A model generated the notes under the pieces. It was not told the DNA's origin. It was given only the letters and a program-made list of their open reading frames with translations, and ran no database searches. This document shows positions 43,946-55,347 of a stretch of 64,000 nucleotides of DNA, in pieces. This DNA is from Arthonia radiata (Eukaryota; Ascomycota; Arthoniomycetes; Arthoniales; Arthoniaceae), in the NCBI GenBank assembly GCA_002989075.1, contig PSQN01000017.1, positions 2,425,453 through 2,489,452 of the forward strand, given 5' to 3'. The first letter of the stretch is position 1, and the number at the start of each line of letters is the position of its first letter. A program made the position numbers and the translations under genes.

Positions 43946-46296
43946 ATGGCGACGAGTCCACCGCTGAGCCAAGCTGTCGGATATGGCGTGGTTATTGGCC
44001 TTGGGTTTTTGTTTGCGTAGGTGAATTCGATATCACGCGGTAGCTCATCTAATGCGTTGCAGCTTTGGCATGATCTTGACCACCTTCGTATTGAAACGCT
44101 ATAACAATGAGGTCCAAACGTCTGAAATGTTCAGCACGGCTGGACGCACTGTCAAGACAGGTCTCGTCGCCTCTGCTGTGGTATCCTCGTGGACATGGTT
44201 AGTATACTGGATACCATAGGTAGGCAATATACTTAGAGATATCTCAAGGGCCGCAACTCTCCTCCAATCCTCCGCGGTAGCCTACCAATATGGCGTCTCC
44301 GGGCCCTTTTGGTACGCTTCAGGGGCGACCGTGCAAGTCATCCTTTTCGCGACGCTCGCCATCGAGCTCAAGCGCAAGGCGCCAAACGCCCATACATTCT
44401 TGGAAGTTATCAAAGCCCGCTACGGTGTGACCACACATCTTGTCTACGTGACCTTTGCGCTCATGACAAACATCCTCGTCACGAACATGCTGCTTACAGG
44501 CGGGTCTGCGGTCGTCACCTCATTGACAGGCATGCCCACGCCAGCTGCGTGCTTTTTGCTACCAGTCGGCGTTGTGCTGTATACGCTCTTCGGCGGTATC
44601 AAGGCGACCTTCTTGACGGACTATGTGCATACGGTCATGATCGTCATCATCATATTCATTTTCGCCTTCACTGCCTATGCAACCAACGAAATCACGGGCA
44701 GTCCCAGCAAGGTCTATGATCTTCTTGTGGAGGCTGCAACTGCTCACCCAGTTGAGGGCAATGAGCAGGGCAGCTACTTGACGATGCGATCCCAAGAAGG
44801 CGCTATCTTCTTCGTTATCAATCTCGTGGGAAATTTCGGCACAGTGTTTCTCGATAACGGTATGACTTCCCATGCCCTTTGATCCAGTCCCCAAACCCTC
44901 AGCAGTCAACGCTACGCTTGTATCGCTATGCTAACGGACGGCGCAGGCTACTGGCAAAAGGCCATCTCTGCATCCCCAGTCTACGCCCTTCCTGGATATG
45001 TATTCGGTGGCCTCGCCTGGGTAAGTCTCAGAGCAGCCACACATTTCGTTCTGTGCCTCAAAAGTCATTGTCAGGCAACTGAAGCGCTGGCGCTGCCTCA
45101 TAGCCCTTTGTTTGGAATTTCATCCAACTCCAGAACAGGCTGTGCTGATATGCTCCTTCTAGTTTGCGATCCCATGGCTCTGCGCCACCACAATGGGGCT
45201 CTCCGCGCTGGCCCTCGAGTCCTCCCCCGTCTTCCCCACCTTCCCACAGCGCATGCCAAAAGCCGACGTCACGGCCGGCCTCGTGCTCCCCAACGCCGCC
45301 GTCGCCCTCCTCGGCACCGGCGGCGCCGCAGCAACGCTCCTCCTCATATTCATGGCCGTGACCTCCGCCATGTCCGCAGAGCTCGTCGCGGTCTCCTCAA
45401 TCGCCACCTACGACATTTTCAAAGGCTACTTCAAGCCCCAGGCGACCGGCACTCAACTCATCAGCGTCTCTCACTCCGCCGTCATCGCATGGGCCATCTT
45501 CATCGCAGGCTTCAGCACTGGCCTCTATTACATCGGCATCTCCATGGGCTACCTCTACCTCCTCATGGGCGTCATAATCTCGTCGGCTGTGCTCCCCGCT
45601 TCCCTGACACTTCTCTGGAACCGCCAGTCCTGGGCCGCTGCCACTTTCTCGCCGCCGCTTGGACTGGTCTGCAGCTTGATCGCGTGGCTGGTGACAGCGA
45701 AGAGAGAAAGCGGCAACTTGGACGTGAGCAGTACAGGCGCCAACAACCCGATGTTGGCGGGTAATGTGGTGGCCTTACTCAGCCCACTCGTGTTCGTACC
45801 AGTTCTGTCCTTTATAGGCTGGGGTAAGCCATACGACTGGGCTTCAATGTCTGCCATTCGGAAAGGTGACGACAGTGACGTCGCGCGGCGCGCCTCCGTA
45901 GATCTTGAACTCGTGCCAGGCGAATCACGGCACTCAGACAACGAGGAGCGCGCCGAAAAGGCGCACCTGCTGCGTGCTAGCAAGATCGCGCGGTGGCTGT
46001 GCTTGTTCTTGGCGGTGAGTCTGTTGGTCTTGTGGCCGATGCCGATGTACGGGAGCAAGTACGTGTTCTCGAAGGGCTTCTTCACGGGTTGGGTGAGTGT
46101 GGGTATCTTGTGGCTGTTCTGCAGTGCCGCGATTGTGGTGGTGTATCCGCTTTGGGAGGGAAGGGCGACGAGTGGAAGGGTTTTCAGGATGATCGGAAGA
46201 GAACTGATGGGGAAGGGCAGAGGCGGACCGGTCATGGAAGGGGTGGAGGGAGATGAGGACGAGAAGATCGAGGAGACGGTGGTGGCGAAGAAATGA
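43946..46296 (+). CDS. DUR3: Urea active transporter, SSS family
   Basis: Proton-coupled high-affinity urea importer of the plasma membrane. Five exons: 43946-44016, 44063-44197, 44249-44859, 44947-45020 and 45163-46296. Introns are 46-142 bp, total 674 aa. Dur3 marks include the first helix [20 protein letters not shown], the TM2 region [19 protein letters not shown] and [33 protein letters not shown], and [20 protein letters not shown], followed by TDYVHTV, a sodium/solute symporter signature. Also [19 protein letters not shown] and [18 protein letters not shown]. The cytosolic loop before the last helices is acidic with [10 protein letters not shown], a likely phosphorylation site. The C-terminus is charged and ends VVAKK. 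With urease at the left end of the window it makes a urea-utilisation pair. A 15-codon helix at each splice matches family spacing, so the model is solid. Confidence 0.95.
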
Positions 46297-47006
46297 TCTA
46301 GTCAGGTGTTTGGAACGATGAGTATTTAGTATGCTTTAAGTCATGCTTATTGAACGAAGATCATTGCCCATCTCTGAAGTCGACTCTTTGCCCATCTCAT
46401 CTGAAGGTATGATGTTAGCAAAATGATTTGAAACAGCGACCAGTTTGTCCAATACTAGACCTCACGCCGCCTGTTGAAGAGTGACGCCGTCTCACTGGCT
46501 CGTATGCAGTGACTTCCGAGCGATCACCCACAGTGTGTGAGCGCTGAACAACCTCAAAAGACAAACACTTCATACAGCATATCCTACAGCGGACATGTCA
46601 GCAGCTGCGGAGTCTCAAAGCACACAGCTAGAGGAGTGCCGGCGCATTGGTTGCGACACAGCAAGAATAAAGGGTAAACTTAGACCTGTAAACGCTACCT
46701 GTAAACAAGGAATTGTGCCTGCGGGCGCAGTCTCGCGCAGCGGCCACGATGTTGATTGCGAAGTCTAAAGCCTTCACCTAACAGCATTGCCAGCGCGGAG
46801 GCTGCTGGGTGGCGAGTGATTGGTAATCAAGGCATATGTGGACACAGCTGAAGCTGAAGACAGAAGCGCGAAATATGCATCAAAGCGTTCATTGGGGTAT
46901 CATAATGCTCTAAGAGCCAACTCTTGACGCTACGCCACCTACTCGACCGCTAAAGTCGCATGCAACCACACTTGCCATGCCAGTTCACCTGCTCTTTCGA
47001 CCGCCT
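46297..47006. other. Intergenic, convergent 3' flanks
   Basis: About 700 bp without a coding feature. Confidence 0.5.
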
Positions 47007-48121
47007 TCAACCTCTCATGAACGCATCGAAGTCGAAATCCGCCGGAATGTCCATCCCTGCAATCGGGCCCTGCTCATACTGCCAGTCCATGCTCCCGTCG
47101 TCAACGAACCCAGCAGGCTTGATGCGCTCCATATCCAGGAAGAATTGCGCCACCAACTCCTCGTAGTTGGTCTTCTGCACCATCTTCTTGGTGCCCTTTC
47201 TGGCATCCAGGAGCAGCTCAGATACGTCGAATGGGATCTCTTTGTAGTCGGTGATGGCGTTGTCCATGCCGAGGATGGAGAGTGTCTTAGGGAGTGCGGG
47301 ATTCTGCTCGTGGACTTCCTTGAGGGAGGGGTACTTGCGCGTGTTGAGGTTGAGGTCCTTGTAGTTGAAGTCGAGGTGTGCGAAGGAGGTGGGGATGTTG
47401 GCGTTGGGGTCTTGGGGTCCGGTAGTGGCGTTGCCGGTGGTGGTTGAGGCTCTGTTGGGTGGGCGGGTTGGGTAGTTGGCGAAGCTTCGGGTTGCAGGAC
47501 CGAGTGCAGCCTGGTAGTTGACAGTGTCGTTGGCGCGGGTGGTGTCGATGGCCTTTGGCGTTGAGCGGGCAGCCTTGGAAGCGCGGGTTGGAGTCTTGAC
47601 CACGGTCTGGAGGTGAGAGGTGGCGTAAGCATGGCCGAGTCCAAGGGCGCTGAGAATCCTGTGTTGTCTGTAGTCAGTAGAAGTCACTGGAATGAGTCTC
47701 ATCAGAACGTACTTGTCGTGGTCGGCCTGCCACTCGCCGCCAAGCTCGCCCTTCACCGCCATCTCAGCAATGGTTTCGCCGACGTTCTTGCTGACCATGA
47801 TGAGTCTGCTGCAGGTACCGAGGATTGCGTGACGGGCGCTGTCGGCGACGTCGATGGGAAGATTGTCGCAGTATTGGTGGCAGAACTTCTGAAAGTCCTC
47901 GTCGGAGCTAGGCTTCTTCCTGAATTGAATTGTTAGATGCATCTTCAACGTTGGGGAAGCTTGCAAGGAGAGAAAGCCTGCACTGAGATCACTTACCAGA
48001 ACTTCTCATCGAAGCTCAGCTTTGCGTCGTGAACGGCGTGGTTGATGTCGATGGCAAGTTGCTCTGCCGAGATTGCTTGATTCTGGGCTTTGCCAGCGGC
48101 GGCGCTCTTGCGGTTCGCCAT
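47007..48121 (-). CDS. Uncharacterised protein (327 aa)
   Basis: Three exons: 48121-47997, 47919-47713 and 47658-47007. Introns are 77 and 54 bp, with good GTAAGT and GTACGT donors. The N-terminal 120 residues look helical and ordered: SAEQLAIDINHAVHDAKLSF, CHQYCDNLPIDVADSARHAI, GTCSRLIMVSKNVGETIAEM, and AVKGELGGEWQADHDK. A linker of about 80 residues is rich in Thr, Ala and Pro (repeated TPTRASKAARSTPK, NRASTTTGNATTG). A second short ordered part follows (KTLSILGMDNAITDYKEIPF, ELLLDARKGTKKMVQKT) and the end is acidic (DIPADFDFDAFM), like a docking or activation tail. No signal peptide or TM. I do not recognise the family. A 49-nt GAA tract lies about 100 bp upstream of the start codon. Confidence 0.75.
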
Positions 48122-48712
48122 GTTGGTAGCCAGAAGGCTTGTGATTGAGTTGAGGTTGTGAGTAGATAGAGTGAGAACGTAGGTGTGGAAGAGTGGTGGT
48201 TGAGGAGATAAGTTGGTATTGAAGAAGAAGAAGAAGAAGAAGAAGAAGAAGAAGAAGAAGAAGAAGAAGGGAGCGGTGAAGGAGGGCAAAGAGGATTTCG
48301 ACGGTAAAAAGCGATGGCTGGGAAGTTTTCGATATTTCAGAACGAGATGGCTGGACACTGGCTATTAGGATAAAGCTGGAGGCTGACAAGAAAGGTCAAA
48401 GGCGTAGAGAGAAGAAGTGGGGGAAAGATGATGGAAAAGTAGGATGGCTGGGAGGTGGCCGTTTGTTTCGATCTGACCACCACTTCTCAGCAGCAGTGTA
48501 TCCATCTCGTCTTCAGGCCCTCGTATTGTGCAAGCCCATTGCTCTCCTCGCCGTCGTCTCATGCCATCGATATGCGAGCGCTGGCTTCATAGTAGCGCGT
48601 GATATATTACAATGCTGTTCCTCGTAAATGATCGTAAAATGCTGCCCAAGCGCCGTCGCTATGCCAACGAGAAAAGCCTCCACCCCAAAGATCAGTCTCA
48701 TAATCGATGACC
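48122..48712. promoter_or_regulatory. Promoter/leader of the 47.0-48.1 kb gene
   Basis: 591 bp between the start codon at 48121 and the stop of RPC82. It contains the GAA tract (polypyrimidine on the coding strand). Confidence 0.45.
48221..48269. repeat. (GAA)16 microsatellite
   Basis: Sixteen perfect GAA units plus one G. On the strand of the downstream gene it reads TTC/CTT, a polypyrimidine tract 100-148 bp before its ATG. Confidence 0.95.
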
Positions 48713-50820
48713 TCAAGAACTCGTGGGTTCTACGCAGTCCCTAAATAGCAGTACCATCTCGTCCAAGCGCGACAACTGAATCAATAACTTTTCTTCCTTG
48801 CTCTCCCACGTCGATAGTGCCTCTTTTTCGGGTATTGAGAGGAATTCGTCTTCATGTCCTTGTACATCCGTCCGTTGTGCTTTCTCCAGGACACTCGAAA
48901 CATTCTGCTTTTCCGCCTCGTGCCTTTGGATCAGTCTAGACATCGACTTATACACCCACTCAAGCAGGACACTGCGAGTACGGTCCTGGTCATATGCCCA
49001 CAAGTAGATATTTCGGCTAGGTTGACGGGAGTTGTCACGCGGCACCTCCTGAACGTCAATATAGCCGGCCTCTTGCATGGAAGCCAAAACAGTGCGAAGC
49101 TCCTTCTGCTGTACCAGGCCATATTGACTAATCTGTTTCTCTTCCAATTTGCCTTTATCATGAAGAATGCGTATCATCCGAGTAGCTGTTGGGCCAAACC
49201 TGGCGTTGATAGTCCGCTCAAGCTCGAATTGAACCAAAGTTTGCGCTAGCCGCTTGTGATCGACGCTCCATTGTTTGAAGTTTTTGTCGTAGTGAACAAA
49301 TTCATGAGGGTCATCTGCCAGGATGTGCAGCTGCATCAGCACGGCCTGTTTGACCGTCTCACGTTTTTCGATGTCAGTTTTGTGCTTGTGCTTGTGCACA
49401 CCATTGATGGGTGGCTTTTTTATCTTGACGTCATCTTCCTCGCGTGTCTCCCATTCGTCACGTGCCTCGACCTCTCTATGCAATGTCGCAGAATGCGTGG
49501 GATCGAGAGCATCCATTACTTGGGAGACATCGGCAACAATGAGCTTGTATGCATCCTCATCGTCACCCATAGCATCTAGCTTACCCACAGTCTCCTCTTC
49601 AAGCACCTGCAGTAAGGCTTGATATACTTGACCGGCAGTCTGTCCGAGGCGGCGAGTGGCATACCTTGCAAGAGTCTGCGAGCGAAACGCGAGATTGAAC
49701 CGGTGATGATTGACATACAATGCGGGCTCATTCTACCGGGGTCAGTAGAATTTTACAAGTCAGGGATGCTAAAGCTTACAATTTCCAGTGGAACAGCTTT
49801 CTTGGGCTGAGCTGCTTCGAGGGTCTTGGTTTCTGTACCTGCGCCAGCAACAGTGGCACCGTTAACAGGAGGTGACTTGCGCTTCTTCGTGCCTTTCGTG
49901 ATTTGCTCGTCATCCGTCTCCGTCACAACACTGGACTTTTTGTTGGTCTTGCGCTTCTTGCGTGGGCTTTCTTGAGCGTGCGGTGCTTCTTCCTGCCCTG
50001 TGTGTGATTGGTCGTCATCTGGATCGTTGAGAGACTCGAGACCTCGCTTGAGCTTGAGCTTCTTCTCATCGATTGCATCTCGAAATTCTTTGCTCTTCTT
50101 AGGGCCGGAGACACCCGCCATAAAATAAGGGTCGTGGCCACGAATCCATTCTCCTACAGCAAGATCCATATCTGTCTCGGACATGAACGTGATGTCCCTC
50201 AGTTCTTCGAGGAAGCCCTCACGCTGAAGTTGTGTTACTGGCGCCCGCCTGCCTTCAAGATTATTTGATGCGTGTTGCGAATCGCCATTGGTGAGATTAT
50301 TGCGTGCTTGTGACTCCGCCTCTTCAGCCAGCTGAGAGGGGGAGGCGAGTCCAAGGACTTGTGAGCTGGTAAGAATTGACAAAGCTAATTTTCCATAGCG
50401 TTGCTGAAGAAGTTCAGCATTGTGGCCTGATCGGACGAGATTGTATGCCTGCAGCTGATGTGCTTCGTAGTAGGTGTCTTGAGCCGGACCGGGAGGGTGG
50501 AAGGTGATGAGAGTGTGAGTGATGAGCACAGCCAGGCCGTTCTTGACATAGCGAGGCGAGAGTCCTGTGAAGCGGACGAGATGTCCGAATTGAAGTCGGC
50601 CGTGTTCGAGCAGGGTCGAGAAAAGTAGCTGTGGGAAAGCTTTGTCAACACGCACTCATGGTCAAGGATGAAAGACTAGCTTACGTGAGGGAGATCACCG
50701 TGCTCATGCCGGACAAGAAGAGCGCAAAGTTCTGATAATTGCTGCGCAAGGAATCGAGGATTAGCCCCACCAAGGAATCTTTCTGAGGGTGCGGAATGCG
50801 CCTGAATGTACCTTGGACAT
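48713..50820 (-). CDS. RPC82: RNA polymerase III subunit RPC82 (C82/RPC3)
   Basis: Subunit of the C82-C34-C31 initiation subcomplex of nuclear Pol III (tRNA and 5S transcription). Four exons: 50820-50812, 50741-50685, 50628-49780 and 49732-48713, total 644 aa, usual for the family. The first exon is only ATG TCC AAG; it joins QLSELCALLVRHEHGDLPH and then LLFSTLLEHGRLQFGHLVRF, the conserved first winged helix. Later winged-helix parts include RYVKNGLAVLITHTLITFHP and, after an acidic/Lys linker (PRKKRKTNKK, KKRKSPP), NEPALYVNHHRFNLAFRSQ. Then come FGPTATRMIRILHDKGKLEE and KQISQYGLVQQKELRTVLAS. The C-terminal helix region (LIQLSRLDEMVLLFRDC) is typical. It is divergent from ATP15 across 311 bp. 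Confidence 0.94.
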
Positions 50821-51131
50821 GATCGCGGATCTAGAGACTCTCACCCTCTAGACCCAAGCAAATGCTACCGGAGAAGGATCATTGGGGGTTTGTGTGAGTA
50901 GGGCAGAGAGTGAGCAGGAGGAGTTCAATAGAAGAGTGTGACGATACCACTTCAATGGTGCGATTTTGAAGCTTTGAATCATTCTGAGCGCGCGCCCACA
51001 TTTGCCCTGTTTAGGCAATCGGTGATTCTTGGCGAACAGCTACCTCTTTTGCAGCTCTGTTCGGACGCAAAGGAGAAGACGATGCCGCCAACCTTCAAAT
51101 CGTCCAGCGACTTCACAACAATCCCACCACC
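50821..51131. promoter_or_regulatory. Shared divergent promoter RPC82 / ATP15
   Basis: 311 bp separate the two start codons, so the genes may share control elements. No specific site recognised. Confidence 0.5.
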
Positions 51132-51473
51132 ATGTCTTCCGCCTCTTGGAAAGCCGCCGGCCTCACGTGTGTTTCCTGCTGAGCCATGGCACTCCGAGAA
51201 GCTGATCGCGCATAGATACAACCGCTACCTCGCTGTTGCAGCCCGCGTCGTCCGCCGGTCTCTCAAGGAAGACATACGATTGCAAGCCGAGCGCAGAGGA
51301 GAGATGGACCTAAAATTCGCCAAGTGGGAGGTCAGTGGAGAACCTATGGTTGCAGGATGAGCTTCGATAACTGACGCTCCACACAGAATGGCAAGCAAGG
51401 CGAGAGCAAGAACTTGGCGAGCGCAAATGAATCAGCGATGGCGGAATCTGCAGGACAGCCACCAACATCATAA
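51132..51473 (+). CDS. ATP15: Mitochondrial F1 ATP synthase subunit epsilon
   Basis: Small subunit of the F1 central stalk in the mitochondrial matrix. Three exons: 51132-51166, 51216-51330 and 51387-51473. Introns are 49 and 56 bp, total 78 aa. The protein starts MSSASWKAAGLTYNRYLAVA, the conserved start of the family (W-x-x-AG-x-x-YxxY). It continues ARVVRRSLKEDIRLQAERRG and FAKWENGKQGES, followed by a short variable tail. There is no cleaved presequence, as is usual for this subunit. The 140-residue single frame across this place (from 50938) reads through intron 1 and is not the product. Confidence 0.95.
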
Positions 51474-51740
51474 TCAATGGGTCTGTCAATGAAGGAAAGC
51501 GATTTACCAGGGAGCAGCTGAAAGGTGGAATCGAAGGCGGTTCATGAGCTGGCTGTACATTACGCTGTGTTAAGCAATCATACCATCGCACTTTCCAGCG
51601 CAAAACGTTCTCACATATGTAATCTGCGCCTCGGTATCTCATGTGCCTTATGATGTTACGCAATCTTTGCCAATGCTCATTTACGCTGTCCATGCTGCGT
51701 TCCTAGCTCATCGTTGCTGTCCGTCTTCGTGATTGGGCGC

Positions 51741-54407
51741 ATGGCCGACGACACAGATGAAACCCTCCGCGATGGTAATGCCGCTCTTGCTCCCGCAAAC
51801 TTTCGCCTGATTTATCACTGACTGGCACAGGCATCTCAAGACTCGCCATTGCCGATCCTCTAGCACGAATACGTCCAGGTTACAGGCCCAGAGATATTAC
51901 GCAGACCTTCAAAAGGGCTTGTCAAGGTATGTCGCAGACGCCGTCTCAGCGAATGACATTCTTCATTGTGCAGGCGCAAAAATCACGGATTCGTCAAGGC
52001 TTTTCGTCTCTACTTCATACGTCGTTCATTATTGATTCTTGATGTCTTCTAGATCTTAGAACTGGCCAGCTGGTCCAGCAAGATGGCTTTACACTCTGGG
52101 ATGCCGTCCAGGCGTTGGAGGTCAGTGCAGCGACAGACGCCACTACTAATTCTCTGCTAATGATCAAAGATCGGAGACCCCAAGATGGACAGCGGGTATA
52201 CTGATCCCGAAGAGGACTCCAAAGATGAATTCGATGTTTCGCAGGACTTGCTTCCTAGCGAAATCATCTGGATCATGGACGAGATTCTCTGCAGGGAGAT
52301 GGCATGGCTGAGAGGCTTCGCGCTATTTCAGACGGTTTTCACGTCGAAACATGTTCTTCATCTGCTGATGGAGTACAACCGTACCAAATCCTGGCCTCGT
52401 TTCACTAAGGAGGACAAGCCCCATTCGATTGAGAGCTCCAAGTACACCCATTGGTGTCTTCATGCTTTCTGCATGGGAACCATCATCCAATGTGACATGA
52501 ATGCCGAACTCGTCGCGTCACAGCAGTACTATGAGGAAGAAGACCTCAACACTCAAACGTACAACCTCAATCTTTGCAGTAAGGTGGGGGACGACGACTG
52601 TATCAAGCGACTAGATTATGCAATGGCATGGTTGCAGGACCGAGCGGCTGTCAGTAAAACTCCCGATGAAGATACAGGTACGTTGTAGTCCTTCCTCTGA
52701 ACCCTCTGAGGGTCGTGACTGACGGCCTGTCCAGCGATCTGGCGTCGACTGAATCTGCGACGTATTCTTGTGACGATCTTTATTAATGGTTCAGATGACG
52801 TCGACTTCGCGACACTTCCAGGAGAGATAGATTTGGTCGGCTTGAGCCACTCGCTGGGCAGGAGATATGAGGGGGCGTTCGATGCTAAAGCGTACCGCAA
52901 GCTTGCCATTGGTGGCCCGACACGTGAGCCAGCGACCGTTCCGCTCGAAGAGGCCTTGACCGATCTTCGAAGTCTTCATAGCGACTTCCTGGAAGGCAGC
53001 CGTTTGACTGAGCTGGGCAAGAACCCCAGTGCAGAGGCTTTGCAAGCTTTCCTTTGGAGATTTGCGTCGAGATCACCACCTCCTAGTACACTGGCGAGGG
53101 CGAAGTTGCAAGCACAGCTTTTCTCACAGGGTGCACTATTCGACGTAACCAACATCAGTCGCATGACTAAGGAGCTGAGGGAGTTGACTCTCGCGGATGC
53201 GAATATGCTGAAGTTCGATGCACTTGATAGAGCCCCTCAGTCGAAATCGTTCCAGCAGGCAGAAACGGTTATGCAATTCATGCAAGAAGGCTTCGAGGTA
53301 TGGTAGCTTTATGTGGACCTTTGCAGCCTCGGACTCACCATATTTCCAGACTACCATTGACTTCTACCGCGCGCTCTGCCAGAACAAGTGTCGGATTAGC
53401 AGATGTCTTGTCAACTCCGTCCAGAACTTCCAGAAAGTGTCTGATCGTATGGTCACAACGGGTGACTCTGAGGGAGCGCGCTATGCCCAGGGTATCATCA
53501 CGGGTGGCTACCTACAGCAGGTTATGGCGTCCGCATCTATGTGGGCGGTCCAGCTAGGGTTTGAACATGAGCTGTACGACCCCTATGAGTTGAGTCTAAT
53601 GTATAGGTAAGCAGCTTAATTGGCGCAAAGACTTCGATCACTTCAGCTCTAACATGATGCAGGCTAGTCGAATTTCTACGCGCTCAGATGTTCGAGTTTC
53701 ATGGCTTTGTAATCTCATCCAAGAAGACGGCCATTGCCAATAAATACGCGATGGCCAAATATGCCGAACAAGGTTCGATAGCTGGTATCGCTGCAGCCTT
53801 TAGAAGAGTCTACGCAGTTCTGGACAGGCTTCATGTCATCAAGTGGCCACAGCATGGTTCTGCGACCAGTTATGAAAAGATGTGGGAGCAGCGCACACGT
53901 CCGTTCTACTCTGCTCTGCCATCGGACTTGGAGTCGGTGAAAGACTTCCACACATTCTCGTACTTGAGTCTATACGAACGCCGACCAGGGCCAGCAACCC
54001 TTTTGGAGATGCTTGAGAAGGCAGAAGCGGGGTTCGATGATGTCAAGTTTGCACTGCAGAATTTAGACGAAGACGATCAGGCCAGCGAGACCCTGTTCGA
54101 GCTGCCGTCGGGTCATTGGCTCGTCAAAGACTGGCGAGATGAGCTCAAACGGCGGAAGAGGGCTATCGTGCAAATGCGCTTAGAGATACACAAGTTGAAG
54201 GCGGCGCTACCGGAGCAAGAGCAAGGAGTACCGCGCATCGAGACTGTGAGAGAGGGGTATGAGGTGAGGGTAGAGATCCCCACAACGGCGGAGAGGACTA
54301 AGCGGGACAAGAAGGGAAACCTGCTGGGACATCCGTGGTGGATAGTTCCGCGCATCACGGTCTTGGAGCCACCTCCACCGCAGAGTCCATTGGAGGAGCT
54401 TGACTAA
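51741..54407 (+). CDS. MAK10: NatC N-terminal acetyltransferase auxiliary subunit
   Basis: Mak10/Naa35, the large scaffold of the NatC complex that acetylates N-terminal Met followed by a hydrophobic residue, on ribosomes. Seven exons: 51741-51774, 51831-51926, 52053-52120, 52170-52677, 52735-53297, 53350-53606 and 53663-54407, total 756 aa. Family marks are GQLVQQDGFTLWDAVQALEI next to GDPKMDSGY, LLPSEIIWIMDEILCREMAW (helix entering the core), LHAFCMGTIIQCDM, then LRRILVTIFINGS, FYRALCQNKCRISRCLVNS, and MFEFHGFVISSKKTAIANK. The last exon ends with a basic, helical C-terminus. Intron 2 (126 bp) is longer than the others. The catalytic subunit Mak3/Naa30 is not in the window. Confidence 0.95.
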
Positions 54408-54539
54408 ACACATGAGTTCATCACACACTTGTATGACAGCAGGCGAATACATCAGTATACTCCAAGTACATGAATAAAATACTAAGCCCCGCAGTATTGG
54501 AAAGTAGGCCTCACCCAAAGATAGAAAAGCAAATGAGAC

Positions 54540-54884
54540 TCATGACATTCCCAGACTAAAGTAGCAACATACACTTTCTCTCAGGCACCGCAATATGTGA
54601 ACGGCCGAACCCCGGGAGAGCGCCCCTTGCGAATGCAACAGTCCGAGACGTCGACACACTTGTCGCACCTGGTGAGCTTGTTCTTGCTGCTCGTATGCTG
54701 GCGCATGCAGATGGCGACCGACTCGGGGTTGTCGCGCTTCTCGAGGTCGGTCCAGGGCGGTTGAATCTTCCAGTTCGGCTTGCAACTCGCTCTGGAGGGC
54801 GGCGTCACCCGCATCTGGGGATGCGATGGCTACGGCGAAAGGGACCGCCAGCGCGAGAAGTGGGAGGAGGGTGGAGATGCGCAT
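54540..54884 (-). CDS. Candidate small secreted Cys-rich protein, model unresolved
   Basis: The ATG at 54884 opens a clear signal peptide (MRISTLLPLLALAVPFAVAI) with probable cleavage after ASP or thereabouts. A cysteine-rich stretch of about 65 residues (with CDKCVDVSDCC and seven Cys in all) lies in an overlapping frame at 54581-54814. The two halves together look like one small secreted protein of the effector type, but they do not sit in one frame and I see no normal-sized intron between them. Whether this reflects a data problem, an old lesion or an unusual transcript is open. No family recognised. Confidence 0.4.
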   Translation of the reverse strand: MRISTLLPLLALAVPFAVAIASPDAGDAALQSELQAELEDSTALDRPREARQPRVGRHLHAPAYEQQEQAHQVRQVCRRLGLLHSQGALSRGSAVHILRCLRESVCCYFSLGMS

Positions 54885-55311
54885 GATGCTGGGTCTTGGA
54901 GTTGCTCAGATCCAATGATCGAGGGTCGATATGGTCGTCTTGACTAACAGGAGGGATGTGATGAAGATAGAACACTCGGTGAACATAGGGAAGAGAAAAC
55001 GAACTCAGGGAAAGGCGAGTGCATATATGAGCCTACGACAACGCAGGGCTGTTACAAAGGCCTATTGAGGTATGGATTGGGAAGCCTTGGGTAATGTGTT
55101 TTAAGAGGCGCTGATTACGCTTTGTTGCCCACCTATTCAGATGCATTTCCGGTAAGGCGCTGAAATGAGTATTGTTCATTGAGCAATCTGCTTCTTGATG
55201 GAGTGTGAATGCATCTACTGGATTTGGGTGGTGAAACGTGCTGAACTTGCTTTACTGATGGAGTGGAGAAGTATGATTAGACACAAGTGTCCAGTATTTG
55301 CGCCCTCACAC

Positions 55312-55347
<36 letters not shown>

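Noticed and set aside
50938-51360. 140-aa uninterrupted frame overlapping ATP15
   Set aside because: It reads through ATP15 intron 1 and ends in intron 2. The spliced product matches the epsilon subunit exactly, so the long frame is accidental.
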